Shown in pieces: positions 46,217-55,564 of a stretch of 64,000 nt of DNA. The notes beneath the pieces are model-generated. The model was not told where the DNA came from and ran no database searches. It was given only the letters and a program-made list of their open reading frames with translations. Location: positions 62,001 through 126,000 of the forward strand of contig NZ_JAQSDH010000044.1 of assembly GCF_029945805.1 (NCBI RefSeq). The letters run 5' to 3'. Each line of letters starts with the position of its first letter. Position 1 is the stretch's first letter. The DNA is from Flavobacterium sp. (lineage in GTDB: Bacteria > Bacteroidota > Bacteroidia > Flavobacteriales > Flavobacteriaceae). A program made the translations under genes and the position numbers.

Positions 46217-46310
46217 GGCAAGCGACCTACATCGCACCGCTCAACCACATACCTTTGCTATGTTCCCATCCTGGAGGATTTTGCAGGAGCTGGTCGTGTA
46301 GGACTTGCCG
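46217..46310 (-). ncRNA. ffs: Signal recognition particle RNA (small bacterial type)
   Basis: About 94 nucleotides on the minus strand. Ends pair GGCAAG/CTTGCC and CCTACA/TGTAGG. The apical domain IV reads CCTCCAGGATGGGAACATAG followed by CAAAGG, i.e. the conserved asymmetric and symmetric loops with a GGAA tetraloop recognised by Ffh. It fits the short Bacteroidota 4.5S type. Flanked by a perfect promoter and a terminator. The exact ends are uncertain by a few bases. Confidence 0.88.
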
Positions 46311-46313
46311 GTG

Positions 46314-46343
46314 CAAATATACAATCTTTTTGTTTTTTTGCAA
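46314..46343 (-). promoter_or_regulatory. Promoter of the SRP RNA
   Basis: TTG (46343-46341), exactly 19 bases, TATATTTG (46321-46314) on the minus strand: an ideal match to the Bacteroidota primary sigma consensus, immediately upstream of the RNA. Confidence 0.9.
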
Positions 46344-46363
46344 GGATTTTAGAGCAATATAAA

Positions 46364-46371
46364 TATATTTG
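46364..46371 (+). promoter_or_regulatory. -7 promoter box TATATTTG of the glutaminyl cyclase gene
   Basis: Perfect TAnnTTTG on the plus strand, 25 bases before the ATG at 46396 and divergent from the SRP RNA promoter. Confidence 0.65.
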
Positions 46372-46395
46372 TGGTAGAAATTTTAATTCCAAAAA

Positions 46396-47445
46396 ATGAA
46401 AGTTTATAATCCGTTAATTACCATTTTATTAGCCTTAATTATCGCTAGTTGTGGCGACAGTCAAAGAGAAAAAGAAAACTATTTCAGCTTTGATAACAAT
46501 GCGTTAAAATCATTATATCAAGCAACAGATAAAGTAGATTTTACACTAGTTAATACAAAAAATAAAACGATTGACAGCGTTGCTTATTTTGTAGATGACA
46601 AAAGAGTTTCCTCTGTAAAGGGAAATGGAAAATTCACTTTAGATTTAAATGGAAAAAAATTAGGATACCAAAACCTAAAGGCATTAGTTTATTTTGAAAG
46701 TGATACTATTTCTACTAGAACCCGAATCGAAGTCGCTTCAGGAATTACGATTAAGCCCTTAAAATATACTATTGTAAATACGTACAATCACGATATCAAT
46801 GCCTTTACCGAAGGTTTTGAGTTCTATCGCGACACGTTGATGGAAAGCACGGGACAAAATGGAAAATCATATTTCGCCAAAATTGATTACAAAACAGGTA
46901 AAGCCTATAAAAAAGTGGATTTAGACCAACAATATTTTGGAGAAGGAATCACCGTTTTGAACAATAAAATCTACCAATTAACCTGGCAAAATGCAACTGG
47001 CTTTATTTACGATGCCAATACCTTGAAAAAGATAAAAACGTTTCAATTTGATAAAAAGATTGAAGGTTGGGGAATGACGAATGATGGAAAAAACATTTAT
47101 CAATCGGATGGAACGGAGAAAATTTGGACCATGGATCCCGAAACACAAAAAATGACGAATTACATCAATGTCTATACTAATAGCAGTAAAATTCAAAGCA
47201 TCAACGAACTCGAATGGATTAACGGAAAAATTTATGGTAATATCTGGCAAAAAGATGCTATTGCAGTTATAAATCCACAAACTGGAGCCGTTGAAGCTGT
47301 TTTAGATTTGACAGCTTTAAAAGCACAAATTAAGAATCCAAAAGCTGATGTTCTTAACGGAATTGCTTACAACAAAAAGACAAATACCATTTTTGTAACG
47401 GGAAAAAACTGGGACAAAACTTTTGAAATAAAAGTTACCGAGTAA
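46396..47445 (+). CDS. Glutaminyl-peptide cyclotransferase, lipoprotein
   Basis: 349 residues. Lipobox IASC (C19). After a beta-rich N-terminal domain (30-120), residues ~125-349 are a five-bladed-propeller glutaminyl cyclase of the plant/bacterial type (AFTEGFEFY, LTWQNATGFIYD, GWGMTNDGKNIYQSDGT, INELEWINGKIYGNIW). The enzyme turns N-terminal Gln into pyroglutamate on exported proteins, a modification common on Bacteroidota exported proteins with Gln at the mature end. Confidence 0.9.
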   Translation: MKVYNPLITILLALIIASCGDSQREKENYFSFDNNALKSLYQATDKVDFTLVNTKNKTIDSVAYFVDDKRVSSVKGNGKFTLDLNGKKLGYQNLKALVYFESDTISTRTRIEVASGITIKPLKYTIVNTYNHDINAFTEGFEFYRDTLMESTGQNGKSYFAKIDYKTGKAYKKVDLDQQYFGEGITVLNNKIYQLTWQNATGFIYDANTLKKIKTFQFDKKIEGWGMTNDGKNIYQSDGTEKIWTMDPETQKMTNYINVYTNSSKIQSINELEWINGKIYGNIWQKDAIAVINPQTGAVEAVLDLTALKAQIKNPKADVLNGIAYNKKTNTIFVTGKNWDKTFEIKVTE

Positions 47446-47465
47446 TTTTTGAAATTAGTATTATA

Positions 47466-47498
47466 AAAAAAGCCACTCAACTAAAATTAAAGGCTTTT
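47466..47498. terminator. Probable bidirectional terminator
   Basis: AAAAAGCC and GGCTTTTTT arms with a long AT loop between convergent genes. Short stem, so moderate support. Confidence 0.6.
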
Positions 47499-47502
47499 TT
47501 CA

Positions 47503-48084
47503 TTATTTCTTTTTGAATTCCATTTTGGTTGCATCATAAACCATAATGTTTTGCTGTGTTTTGTTCTTTTGTGTAACAGAACCATCGGGATTTAGTTTGA
47601 ACTCAAAACCTTCACGTCTGTATTTCTCTTGCGTTTCGGAAGCGGCGGTATTACCCAACATTACTTGCTCAATGATATGATTCGTCAATTGGTAATTTGA
47701 GAACACTTGTTTTTTCGATGTAAGTTCATAAATAACAGTATAAACTGTTGTTTTATCTTCCGATTTTTTCCCCGTAACGACTTTCGTAAGATCGGTCCAA
47801 GTCAGTAAGTACAATTTAACTCCATTGGCCATAAAGGAACTCAACTTGCAATCGGTCGGTTTGAATGAAGCATCAACCGCTTTTACGACCAAAATGTCAT
47901 TGGTTTTCCCTTTTTCACTGATCGAAATTTGGAAGTTTCCATTTTTCACTTCGGTAGTAAGATTGTCTAATTTAGGAAATGCTGAAATAGTTGTGCTCGC
48001 TTTTTGCGGTGAAGATTTCTTTTTTTGGCTGTAGCCATTGAAACTTAACAAAGCAACACAAACTGACAAAATTATTTTATTCAT
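47503..48084 (-). CDS. Secreted hypothetical protein
   Basis: 193 residues with signal peptide (1-19) and a Lys/Ser-rich linker; the mature part is beta-rich, with DILVVKAVDASFKPTDCKLS and a Tyr/Thr-rich middle. No family recognised. Single gene, converging with the glutaminyl cyclase. Confidence 0.75.
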   Translation of the reverse strand: MNKIILSVCVALLSFNGYSQKKKSSPQKASTTISAFPKLDNLTTEVKNGNFQISISEKGKTNDILVVKAVDASFKPTDCKLSSFMANGVKLYLLTWTDLTKVVTGKKSEDKTTVYTVIYELTSKKQVFSNYQLTNHIIEQVMLGNTAASETQEKYRREGFEFKLNPDGSVTQKNKTQQNIMVYDATKMEFKKK

Positions 48085-48149
48085 AGCAGATTATCTTTTT
48101 TAATTAGGTTACCAATGTACAAAATATTATTTTCCAAACTCATTAAATA

Positions 48150-48179
48150 AAAAAAACCGGATAATTGCTTACCCGGTTT
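48150..48179 (-). terminator. Terminator after the rhodopsin gene (duplicated element, copy 1)
   Basis: AAACCGG and CCGGTTT (7 bp), one A-C mismatch, TAA/TTA (3 bp) and a TTGC loop. The 30 bases 48150-48179 are identical to 49944-49973 beyond blh. Confidence 0.85.
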
Positions 48180-48206
48180 ACTTATTAAATCATTGATACA
48201 AGTGCA

Positions 48207-48935
48207 CTACTCTTTAACTTGTGATTTCACTGCTAAATTATAAATTACAAGACCAAAACCGATTTTGTTAATCGCATCTGCAATGTTGTAAGCAACGTCT
48301 ACGCTTCCTTTTCCTAGCATAGAAGTATACCAACCATCAGTTCCGAGCATGTATCCTAAAGGATAAATTGCCCATCCTACTAATACAAACCAACATAAAA
48401 TTTTGTGCGCTTCTAAAACAGGACCACCAGCTGCTTTAGCTAATTTTGCCGCACTTCCTAACCAAATTTCATATGCAATTGCAAAATACGCAATTCCAGA
48501 AATAAGACCCCAAATTTGAGCTTGGTCTTTGTAAACAGTTTCTCCTAAATAACCTGTTACTAGCATTACCACAGAATAAAAAATCATTTTCCACAGTAAT
48601 CCAGTTTTTGCACCTGCAACTTTTAAGATTAAATAAAATTCTAAACACATTAATGGCACTGTTAAAATCCAATCTACATATCTAAAAAACGTTGGCGATT
48701 CTTGAAACTCGCCCCAGTATTCTTTCATGTAGAAATAGTGGACTGCAGCAATGAACGTGATTAGCCCTGAAACTAAAACTGATGTGCGCCATTTTTTATC
48801 AAATTGGTTTAATGATAAAAAGAAAAATGCTGATGCGGCCATCATAGCCATACATCCTACAAAAAAGGTGAACCCAGTGTAATCATCTGGTAGCATTTTG
48901 GAAACTGAAGCAGAAATAAACATAAAATTTGTCAT
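48207..48935 (-). CDS. Proteorhodopsin (green-tuned proton pump)
   Basis: 242 residues, seven transmembrane helices. Retinal Schiff-base lysine K224 (ADAINKIGFG). Helix C RYVDWILTVPLMCLEFYLIL carries D88 (acceptor), T92 and E99 (donor), the DTE set of proton-pumping proteorhodopsins, not the NDQ or NTQ sets of sodium or chloride pumps. H66 pairs with the counterion. M96 at the spectral-tuning site (105 of the gamma-proteobacterial protein) predicts green absorption. Light-driven proton export across the inner membrane. Divergent from blh, which supplies retinal. Confidence 0.97.
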   Translation of the reverse strand: MTNFMFISASVSKMLPDDYTGFTFFVGCMAMMAASAFFFLSLNQFDKKWRTSVLVSGLITFIAAVHYFYMKEYWGEFQESPTFFRYVDWILTVPLMCLEFYLILKVAGAKTGLLWKMIFYSVVMLVTGYLGETVYKDQAQIWGLISGIAYFAIAYEIWLGSAAKLAKAAGGPVLEAHKILCWFVLVGWAIYPLGYMLGTDGWYTSMLGKGSVDVAYNIADAINKIGFGLVIYNLAVKSQVKE

Positions 48936-48987
48936 AATTAAAAGTGTTGGTTATAAAAAATTGAGTTAAAAACTATTTTTGTTTAAT

Positions 48988-48995
48988 CAAATATA
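48988..48995 (-). promoter_or_regulatory. -7 promoter box TATATTTG of the rhodopsin gene
   Basis: Perfect TAnnTTTG on the minus strand, 53 bases ahead of the rhodopsin ATG, implying a leader of about 45 bases. No TTG at exactly 19-base spacing was found. Confidence 0.6.
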
Positions 48996-49067
48996 GAAAA
49001 GATTGAACAAAATAAAAAACAATTTCTTTATTTTTTTTTCAGTATTTTTAAACAAAACTTAAAGTAA

Positions 49068-49958
49068 ATGTCTAAAAATTCCAATTTATCAATAGTAGCA
49101 AGCTTTTCAGGCCTTTGGATAACCTCGTTTTTTGCACAAAATTTTCAAATTATTCTAGGTTTTATACTAATTTTCTCCTTTGGAATACTGCATGGCGCAA
49201 ACGATTTAGTACTTTTAAAAAAAATAGATGTATCCAAAAGGTCAATTTCATTCAAAAAATTGATAACATCATATATTGTTGTTGTTAGTGCCTCCGCACT
49301 ACTTTTTATCATAATTCCGTGGTTGGCCTTACTTTTATTTATTTTAGTTAGTGGTTATCATTTTGGCGAACAACATTGGCAAGAATTAGAAAATGATACA
49401 GTAAAATGGATTAAACCCCTTTTTCAATTTAATTATGGCATTTTCATTTTATTGTTGCTATTTGTATTTCACATAAAAGAAGTAGAGGAAATAGTTTTCT
49501 CGATCATACGTATAAATATTGATTTTATAAAAATCGCTTATTTAGTACTTTTTTTTGGTTGTACTTTAATTATGTTCTTTGTTTACTTCATTTTTAAATC
49601 TGTAAAATTTAAAAACAGTATGATTGAAGAATTACTTTATCTAGTAGTTTTTACAATTCTTTTTAAGGTAGGAAGTTTAATCTGGGGATTTGCACTCTAC
49701 TTTATCTTTTGGCATAGTATTCCATCGTTACAAGATCAAATAAAATTCTTGTACGGAAAGTATAGTTTCCAGAATTTTAAATTATATTTCAAATCTGCTT
49801 TTATATATTGGATAACATCTCTTCTCGGAATTGTTATCTTGTACTTAATAGTAAAGGATGAAACCATTTTTGACGCTTTGTTCTTTTCTTTTCTGGCGGC
49901 AATAACTTTTCCCCATGCTTGGGTTATTTTAAAAATGTTTACTAAAAAAACCGGATAA
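49068..49958 (+). CDS. blh: Beta-carotene 15,15'-dioxygenase, Brp/Blh family
   Basis: Cleaves beta-carotene into two retinals for the rhodopsin. 296 residues, about seven transmembrane helices. Iron-binding histidines sit in HGANDL (about 43), SGYHFGEQHW (about 101), FWHSIPS (about 225) and TFPHAW (about 283), all in the family order. Divergent from the rhodopsin gene with a 132-bp region between. Its last codons and stop lie inside the terminator hairpin that duplicates the rhodopsin terminator. Confidence 0.93.
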   Translation: MSKNSNLSIVASFSGLWITSFFAQNFQIILGFILIFSFGILHGANDLVLLKKIDVSKRSISFKKLITSYIVVVSASALLFIIIPWLALLLFILVSGYHFGEQHWQELENDTVKWIKPLFQFNYGIFILLLLFVFHIKEVEEIVFSIIRINIDFIKIAYLVLFFGCTLIMFFVYFIFKSVKFKNSMIEELLYLVVFTILFKVGSLIWGFALYFIFWHSIPSLQDQIKFLYGKYSFQNFKLYFKSAFIYWITSLLGIVILYLIVKDETIFDALFFSFLAAITFPHAWVILKMFTKKTG

Positions 49959-49973
49959 TTGCTTACCCGGTTT
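49944..49973 (+). terminator. Terminator overlapping the blh stop (duplicated element, copy 2)
   Basis: Identical over 30 bases to 48150-48179. The left arm encodes the C-terminal Lys-Lys-Thr-Gly and the TAA stop falls in the inner stem. Confidence 0.8.
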
Positions 49974-50050
49974 GTTCTTATTTAATTTTTTCCGATTTGC
50001 ATCGGAATAAGCGATTCATGTAATTTTATTATATAAAATTGGTTCTCTGC

Positions 50051-51937
50051 TTATTTTACTTCTTCGAATTCAACATCTTGCGTATTATCTCCAGAATTTT
50101 CAGCTTGTGGCGCAGCATCTTGTGCTTGACCAGCTTCTCCTTGAGCATACATTGCTTCTGTAGCTGTTTTCCAAGCTGCATTTACATTGTCAAGACCTTT
50201 TTGAATTGCATCTAAATCTTGTGATTGGTGTGCCATTCTTAATTCAGTCAAACTCATTTCGATTTTTGCTTTGTGATCATCAGCTAATTTATCTCCCAAC
50301 TCTTTCAATTGAGTTTCAGTTTGGAAAATTGTACTGTCAGCCTCGTTTAATTTCTCAGCTCTTTCTCTTGCTACTTTATCAGCGTCAGCATTCATTTCAG
50401 CATCTTTTTTCATTCTTTCGATTTCTTCTGCTGTTAAACCAGATGAAGCTTCAATACGAATATCATGAGATTTACCGGTTCCTTTATCAGTTGCAGAAAC
50501 TTTGATGATACCATTAGCATCAATATCAAAAGTTACTTCAATTTGTGGAACTCCTCTTGGTGCTGGTGGAAGACCTTCTAAGTGAAAACGTCCGATAGTT
50601 TTATTATCTGCAGACATCGTTCTTTCTCCTTGCAATACGTGAATTTCAACACTTGGTTGGTTGTCTGCAGCTGTAGAGAATACTTGAGATTTCTTAGTTG
50701 GAATAGTTGTGTTAGACTCGATTAATTTAGTCATAACGTTACCCATAGTTTCGATACCTAAAGATAAAGGTGTAACGTCTAGTAACAATACATCTTTCAC
50801 ATCTCCAGATAAAACTCCACCTTGAATAGCAGCTCCGATAGCTACAACCTCATCAGGATTAACTCCTTTTGATGCTTTTTTACCAAAGAACTTTTCAACT
50901 TCGTCAGCAATTCTTGGCATTCTTGTAGAACCACCAACTAAAATAACTTCATCAATATCCGATGTAGATAAACCAGCATCTTTCAACGCTTTAGCAACTG
51001 GTTCCATTGAACGTTTTACTAAAGAATCAGATAATTGCTCAAATTTAGCTCTAGTTAATTTTTTAACTAAGTGTTTTGGTCCAGAAGCGGTAGCAGTAAC
51101 GTAAGGCAAATTGATTTCTGTTTCAGCAGAAGAGGACAATTCGATTTTCGCTTTTTCAGCAGCTTCTTTAATTCTTTGTAATGACATTGGATCTAATCTC
51201 AAGTCAATTCCTTCTTCCGATTTGAATTCGTCTGCCAACCAATCAATAATGGTTTGGTCAAAGTCATCTCCACCTAAGTGCGTATCTCCATTTGTAGACA
51301 ATACTTCAAAAACTCCATCTCCTAATTCAAGGATAGAGATATCAAAAGTACCACCACCTAAATCATAAACAGCAATTTTTTGGTCAACACCTTTTTTATC
51401 TAATCCATAAGCTAATGCAGCAGCAGTTGGCTCATTGATAATTCTCATTACTTTCAAACCAGCAATTTCTCCAGCTTCTTTTGTAGCTTGACGTTGTGCA
51501 TCGTTAAAATAAGCAGGAACAGTGATAACTGCTTCTGTAACGGTTTGACCTAAATAGTCTTCAGCCGTTTTTTTCATTTTTTGAAGTGTCATAGCTGACA
51601 ATTCTTGTGGAGTGTATAAACGACCATCAATATCCACACGTGGCGTATTGTTATCACCTTTTACAACACTGTAAGGCATTTTTTTTGCTTCACCAGTAGT
51701 TTCAGCAAAAGTGTGTCCCATAAAACGCTTGATAGAACCAACCGTTTTTGTTGGATTCGTTACCGCTTGTCTTTTTGCAGGATCACCCACTTTAATCTCA
51801 CCACCTTCAACGAAAGCAATGATAGATGGTGTTGTTCTTTTCCCTTCTGAGTTAGGTATTACTACAGCTTCTTGTCCTTCCATTACGGATACACATGAGT
51901 TGGTTGTACCTAAGTCAATTCCAATTATTTTTCCCAT
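50051..51937 (-). CDS. dnaK: Chaperone DnaK (Hsp70)
   Basis: 628 residues. ATPase motifs [12 protein letters not shown] (5-16), [13 protein letters not shown] and the phosphate-2 motif [12 protein letters not shown]; interdomain linker [15 protein letters not shown]; substrate domain and helical lid, ending in a Gln/Asp-rich tail with the VEFEEVK terminus. Folds nascent and stressed proteins with DnaJ and GrpE, neither of which is in this window. Monocistronic here. Partner of the ClpB encoded at the left edge. Confidence 0.98.
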   Translation of the reverse strand: MGKIIGIDLGTTNSCVSVMEGQEAVVIPNSEGKRTTPSIIAFVEGGEIKVGDPAKRQAVTNPTKTVGSIKRFMGHTFAETTGEAKKMPYSVVKGDNNTPRVDIDGRLYTPQELSAMTLQKMKKTAEDYLGQTVTEAVITVPAYFNDAQRQATKEAGEIAGLKVMRIINEPTAAALAYGLDKKGVDQKIAVYDLGGGTFDISILELGDGVFEVLSTNGDTHLGGDDFDQTIIDWLADEFKSEEGIDLRLDPMSLQRIKEAAEKAKIELSSSAETEINLPYVTATASGPKHLVKKLTRAKFEQLSDSLVKRSMEPVAKALKDAGLSTSDIDEVILVGGSTRMPRIADEVEKFFGKKASKGVNPDEVVAIGAAIQGGVLSGDVKDVLLLDVTPLSLGIETMGNVMTKLIESNTTIPTKKSQVFSTAADNQPSVEIHVLQGERTMSADNKTIGRFHLEGLPPAPRGVPQIEVTFDIDANGIIKVSATDKGTGKSHDIRIEASSGLTAEEIERMKKDAEMNADADKVARERAEKLNEADSTIFQTETQLKELGDKLADDHKAKIEMSLTELRMAHQSQDLDAIQKGLDNVNAAWKTATEAMYAQGEAGQAQDAAPQAENSGDNTQDVEFEEVK

Positions 51938-52110
51938 TTTTGTTTAATTTATATTTTTATTTGTGTGTTTATTTTTCAAACTTGCTTGTCCAAAGTCAAC
52001 TATTGTGCCAAGCGGCCAAGAAGAATAAATTGTCAGTTTTGAGCAAATAAATATGACAAGATGACATTTTAAGTGCAAAATTCTAAGTAGAAAGTACTAA
52101 TTATTTTTTT

Positions 52111-52196
52111 AGGAGCTGTTTCCAGCTTTACACTCCAATCTTTTTGTCTCGTTCCAAAAAACGAAAAAAAAAGGATTTCCGCTGCAATCTGGGCTA
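52111..52196. repeat. Dispersed structured intergenic element, copy B
   Basis: Starts AGGAGCTGTTTCC, has hairpin arms AATCTTTTT and AAAAAGGATT, ends CAATCTGGGCTA; parallels copy A at 2390-2485. The 357-base gap 51938-52294 holds this element, a dnaK promoter region near 52000 and nothing else recognisable. Confidence 0.6.
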
Positions 52197-52294
52197 GGGT
52201 TTTCTTAAGCAGTCACATACTATACTACTTTGGACCTTTTAAAAATAGTCGTTACAACAAAATAAAAGATGTAATTTTGTTTTAAATAAATCTC

Positions 52295-53539
52295 ATGAAA
52301 CCAACCATCACAATAATAGGCGCAGGAATTTCAGGTCTTACTGCCGCCGTTTATCTCCACAAAAAAGGATTTAAAGTTCAAATTTTAGAAGCCTCTGATC
52401 GTGCCGGTGGTCGCATCAAAACGGATCTGATTGACGGATTTAGATTAGACAAAGGGTTCCAGGTTTTGTTAACCGAATATCCCGAAGCAAAAGCAGTATT
52501 GGATTATGAGAAACTAAATTTAAAGCGATTTTTACCTGGCGCAACCGTACTTTATGAAAACGGACAATTTGAAATTGCAGATCCTTTCAGACGACCATCT
52601 GCTTTATTTTCGACAGTATTTGCACCCGTTGGAACGCTAAAAGATAAGATGAATACCTTTTTCTTAAAAAATAAATTAGTCAAAATTACTGTTTCAAATA
52701 TCTTCAAACAAACAGAAACCGAGACGATTTTGCAACTCAAAAAATACGGCTTCAGTACAAAAATGATTGACCGTTTCTACAAACCCTTCTTTTCCGGAAT
52801 ATTTCTAGAAAATGAGTTGAAAACTTCAAGCAATATGTTTGATTTTGTCATGAAAATGTTTTCCGAAGGCGATGCAGCGCTACCCGAATTAGGAATGGAA
52901 GAAATTCCGAAACAATTGGTAGCAATGCTTCCAGAAAATTCTATTCAATATAATGTGAAAGTAAATGCAATTGAAAACAACAAAATCAGTTGTGAAAATG
53001 GAAAACTAGTTGAAACCGATACAATCATTATTGCAACAGAAGCGATAGGTTTTGCAAGCAACTATATTCCAAAAAGCAAACAAAATTTCCATCAAGTTAC
53101 CAATGTTTATTTTGAAGCTAAAATTGCTCCTACCAAAAAAGCAGTGGTAGTTTTAAATGCTGCAGCAAACAAAAAATGGGTCACTAACTTGACTGTAATC
53201 ACCAACGTTTCTAAAAAATACGCTCCTGACGACCGAATATTAATTTCAGTTTCATTAAATGGAAACCCTACAATTGACGATGAGACAGTAGCTAAAAACA
53301 TGAAGTTGGAACTGAAAAATTGGTATGGAAATCAAGTGAATGATTGGAAAATGATAAAAACCTATCGCATCCAGTATGCTTTGCCAAATCAAGAAAAAGT
53401 TACTAATGAAGTTTTAAACACAGAATTACAATTAGATAAAAACTTATTTATTTGTGGGGATCATTTAATGAACGGTTCTATAAATGCAGCCATGAAATCA
53501 GGGAGATTGGTCGCTGAATTGATTGATAGTCTAAACTAA
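52295..53539 (+). CDS. FAD-dependent oxidoreductase (amine oxidase / phytoene desaturase-like)
   Basis: 414 residues. N-terminal FAD loop IIGAGISGLTAAVYLHKKG (6-24) and EASDRAGGRIKTD (35-47), C-terminal FAD contact ICGDHLMNGSINAAMKSGR (about 386-404). The overall plan is of flavin amine oxidases, protoporphyrinogen oxidases and carotenoid desaturases; the substrate cannot be told from sequence. Near dnaK and rho, with no pathway neighbours. Confidence 0.85.
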   Translation: MKPTITIIGAGISGLTAAVYLHKKGFKVQILEASDRAGGRIKTDLIDGFRLDKGFQVLLTEYPEAKAVLDYEKLNLKRFLPGATVLYENGQFEIADPFRRPSALFSTVFAPVGTLKDKMNTFFLKNKLVKITVSNIFKQTETETILQLKKYGFSTKMIDRFYKPFFSGIFLENELKTSSNMFDFVMKMFSEGDAALPELGMEEIPKQLVAMLPENSIQYNVKVNAIENNKISCENGKLVETDTIIIATEAIGFASNYIPKSKQNFHQVTNVYFEAKIAPTKKAVVVLNAAANKKWVTNLTVITNVSKKYAPDDRILISVSLNGNPTIDDETVAKNMKLELKNWYGNQVNDWKMIKTYRIQYALPNQEKVTNEVLNTELQLDKNLFICGDHLMNGSINAAMKSGRLVAELIDSLN

Positions 53540-53590
53540 GAAAGTCACAAATAGCTACTTTTTCAAGACGTATATTTTAAAATTATAAAA

Positions 53591-53604
53591 GTAACCGCGG
53601 TTAC
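53591..53604. promoter_or_regulatory. 14-bp perfect palindrome
   Basis: GTAACCGCGGTTAC in the gap between the oxidoreductase and the rho terminator. GC-rich in an AT-rich gap. It could be a short terminator arm or protein site; no T run follows. Confidence 0.4.
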
Positions 53605-53614
53605 TACTCAAAAA

Positions 53615-53640
53615 AAATCCCAACCGTTAAGCTGGGATTA
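53615..53640 (-). terminator. Terminator after rho
   Basis: On the minus strand AATCCCA and TGGGATT arms followed by a T run of eight, 7 bases after the rho stop. Confidence 0.8.
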
Positions 53641-53645
53641 ATTAT

Positions 53646-55370
53646 TTAATCATTCATCGAAATAAGGAATTCCTCGTTGTTTCGGGTTTTCTTGATTTTA
53701 TCGTTTATAGTATCCATAGCTTCCACCGGATTCATATCGGCTAGGAATTTCCGGAGGATCCACATTCGTTTCAACGTGTTTTGATCTAACAATAAATCGT
53801 CACGACGCGTACTTGAAGAAGTCAAATCGATAGCCGGGAAAATTCTTCGATTGGCAATTTTTCTGTCCAATTGTAATTCCATGTTACCCGTTCCTTTAAA
53901 TTCTTCGAAGATGACTTCGTCCATTTTAGAACCTGTTTCGGTTAAGGCTGTGGCGATGATACTCAAAGATCCACCATTCTCTACATTACGAGCCGCACCA
54001 AAGAATCGTTTTGGTTTTTGTAATGCATTAGCATCTACTCCACCCGAAAGTACTTTTCCAGAGGCTGGTTGAACCGTATTGTAAGCTCTAGCCAAACGTG
54101 TAATCGAATCCAACAAAATCACAACATCATGACCACATTCTACCAAACGCTTGGCTTTTTCAAGAACAATGTTGGCGATTTTTACGTGCTCCATTGGTTC
54201 TCGATCGAATGTTGAAGCAATAACTTCACCACGAACACTACGTTGCATATCGGTAACCTCTTCTGGACGTTCATCTATCAATAAAACAATTAGGTAAACT
54301 TCTGGATGGTTAGCCGCAATAGCATTTGCAATGTCTTTTAACAACATGGTCTTACCCGTTTTTGGTTGGGCCACGATCATACCACGTTGTCCTTTTCCAA
54401 TTGGAGAAAACAAGTCGATTACTCGTGTCGAAACGCTAGCATGCTTATCCGCTATATTGAATTTTTCTTGTGGAAATATTGGCGTTAAATGTTCAAATGA
54501 AACTCGGTCACGAACCACTTGTGGATCATGCCCATTTATTTTAAGCACTTTTACTAATGGAAAAAACTTCTCTCCTTCTTTAGGAGGACGAACTACACCT
54601 TTTACGGTATCGCCCGTTTTTAATCCAAATAATCTGATTTGGGAAGTTGAAAGATAAATATCATCTGGTGAAGCCAAATAATTATAATCGGATGAGCGCA
54701 GGAAACCATACCCATCAGGTATCATTTCAAGAACGCCTTCACTTTCTATTATTCCGTCAAATTCAAAATCAGCATCTCTGAAGTTGTTTTGTTTCTTCCC
54801 TTTAAAATTTGGGTTATTATTGTTGGCATTAGCATTTGGTGCTTTGCTCGGCTGTTTAGCGTTGTGTTCTCTGTTGCCGTTGCCGTTGCTATTGTTTTGG
54901 TTTGGATTTCCTTCTGCTTCTTCCGTGGTAGGTTTTTCTACAATTTCTGCTTCAGATACACTTGGTTCCTGAGATTCTATTTTTGGATTAGTGTTATTCT
55001 TTTTCTCGAAAACCGGTTTTTTAAACTTAGGATTTTTGCTTTGAAATACTGGTTTTTCCTCTGTCTTTTCATCGGTGGTACCTTGTACTTTTTCTTCCGT
55101 CGGTTCTACTTTTGGTTCAGCGGCAAACAAATCGTTCTGAAGCGGTTCAGCAGTAGACTTTGTTTCGGGTGCAATTCGCATTCGTTTGGCTTTGCTTTCG
55201 GCAGGCTTATCAACAGCAACTTGTTCCGCCGAAGCGTTACTTTGTTGTTCCAGAATCTGGGTAATAAGTGTGTCTTTTTTGACGCCGTTAACCTTAATGG
55301 TTTTGGTTAATTTGGCAATTTCTTGAAGCTCAGAAAGCTTCATTTCTTTAAGGGCAGAAATATCAAACAT
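53646..55370 (-). CDS. rho: Transcription termination factor Rho with long disordered insert
   Basis: 574 residues against ~419 in E. coli. Order: N-terminal helical Rho-N (1-45, [16 protein letters not shown]), a low-complexity insert at about 50-198 rich in Glu/Lys/Pro then Asn ([10 protein letters not shown]), the RNA-binding cold-shock-like domain (about 205-280, [16 protein letters not shown]), and the ATPase with [26 protein letters not shown] and the Q/R-loop regions intact. Ring helicase that ends transcription. The insert is typical of Bacteroidota Rho. Confidence 0.96.
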   Translation of the reverse strand: MFDISALKEMKLSELQEIAKLTKTIKVNGVKKDTLITQILEQQSNASAEQVAVDKPAESKAKRMRIAPETKSTAEPLQNDLFAAEPKVEPTEEKVQGTTDEKTEEKPVFQSKNPKFKKPVFEKKNNTNPKIESQEPSVSEAEIVEKPTTEEAEGNPNQNNSNGNGNREHNAKQPSKAPNANANNNNPNFKGKKQNNFRDADFEFDGIIESEGVLEMIPDGYGFLRSSDYNYLASPDDIYLSTSQIRLFGLKTGDTVKGVVRPPKEGEKFFPLVKVLKINGHDPQVVRDRVSFEHLTPIFPQEKFNIADKHASVSTRVIDLFSPIGKGQRGMIVAQPKTGKTMLLKDIANAIAANHPEVYLIVLLIDERPEEVTDMQRSVRGEVIASTFDREPMEHVKIANIVLEKAKRLVECGHDVVILLDSITRLARAYNTVQPASGKVLSGGVDANALQKPKRFFGAARNVENGGSLSIIATALTETGSKMDEVIFEEFKGTGNMELQLDRKIANRRIFPAIDLTSSSTRRDDLLLDQNTLKRMWILRKFLADMNPVEAMDTINDKIKKTRNNEEFLISMND

Positions 55371-55564
55371 AAATAATATTTATATCGTAAATTGATTTAA
55401 TTTGGAATACAAGGAAAATGAGTGTAGATTCAATTCGTAAATAAATCCGATTTTTGGAAGATTTTGCGGATTTACACTGCAATAATACAAATAATATTTT
55501 ATCATGCAATAGTATTTTTTTAAAAAGAAACTTTATTTTTGCATCTAATTATTCGAAAAAAAAA

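Noticed and set aside
46163..46237. N-terminal extension of the dipeptide epimerase
   Set aside because: This stretch contains the SRP RNA 3' end and its terminator, and the ATG at 46162 gives a family-like start.
54789..55310. 173-codon frame opposite the rho insert
   Set aside because: It is the antisense of a biased low-complexity region; composition is Phe/Arg-rich without domain features.
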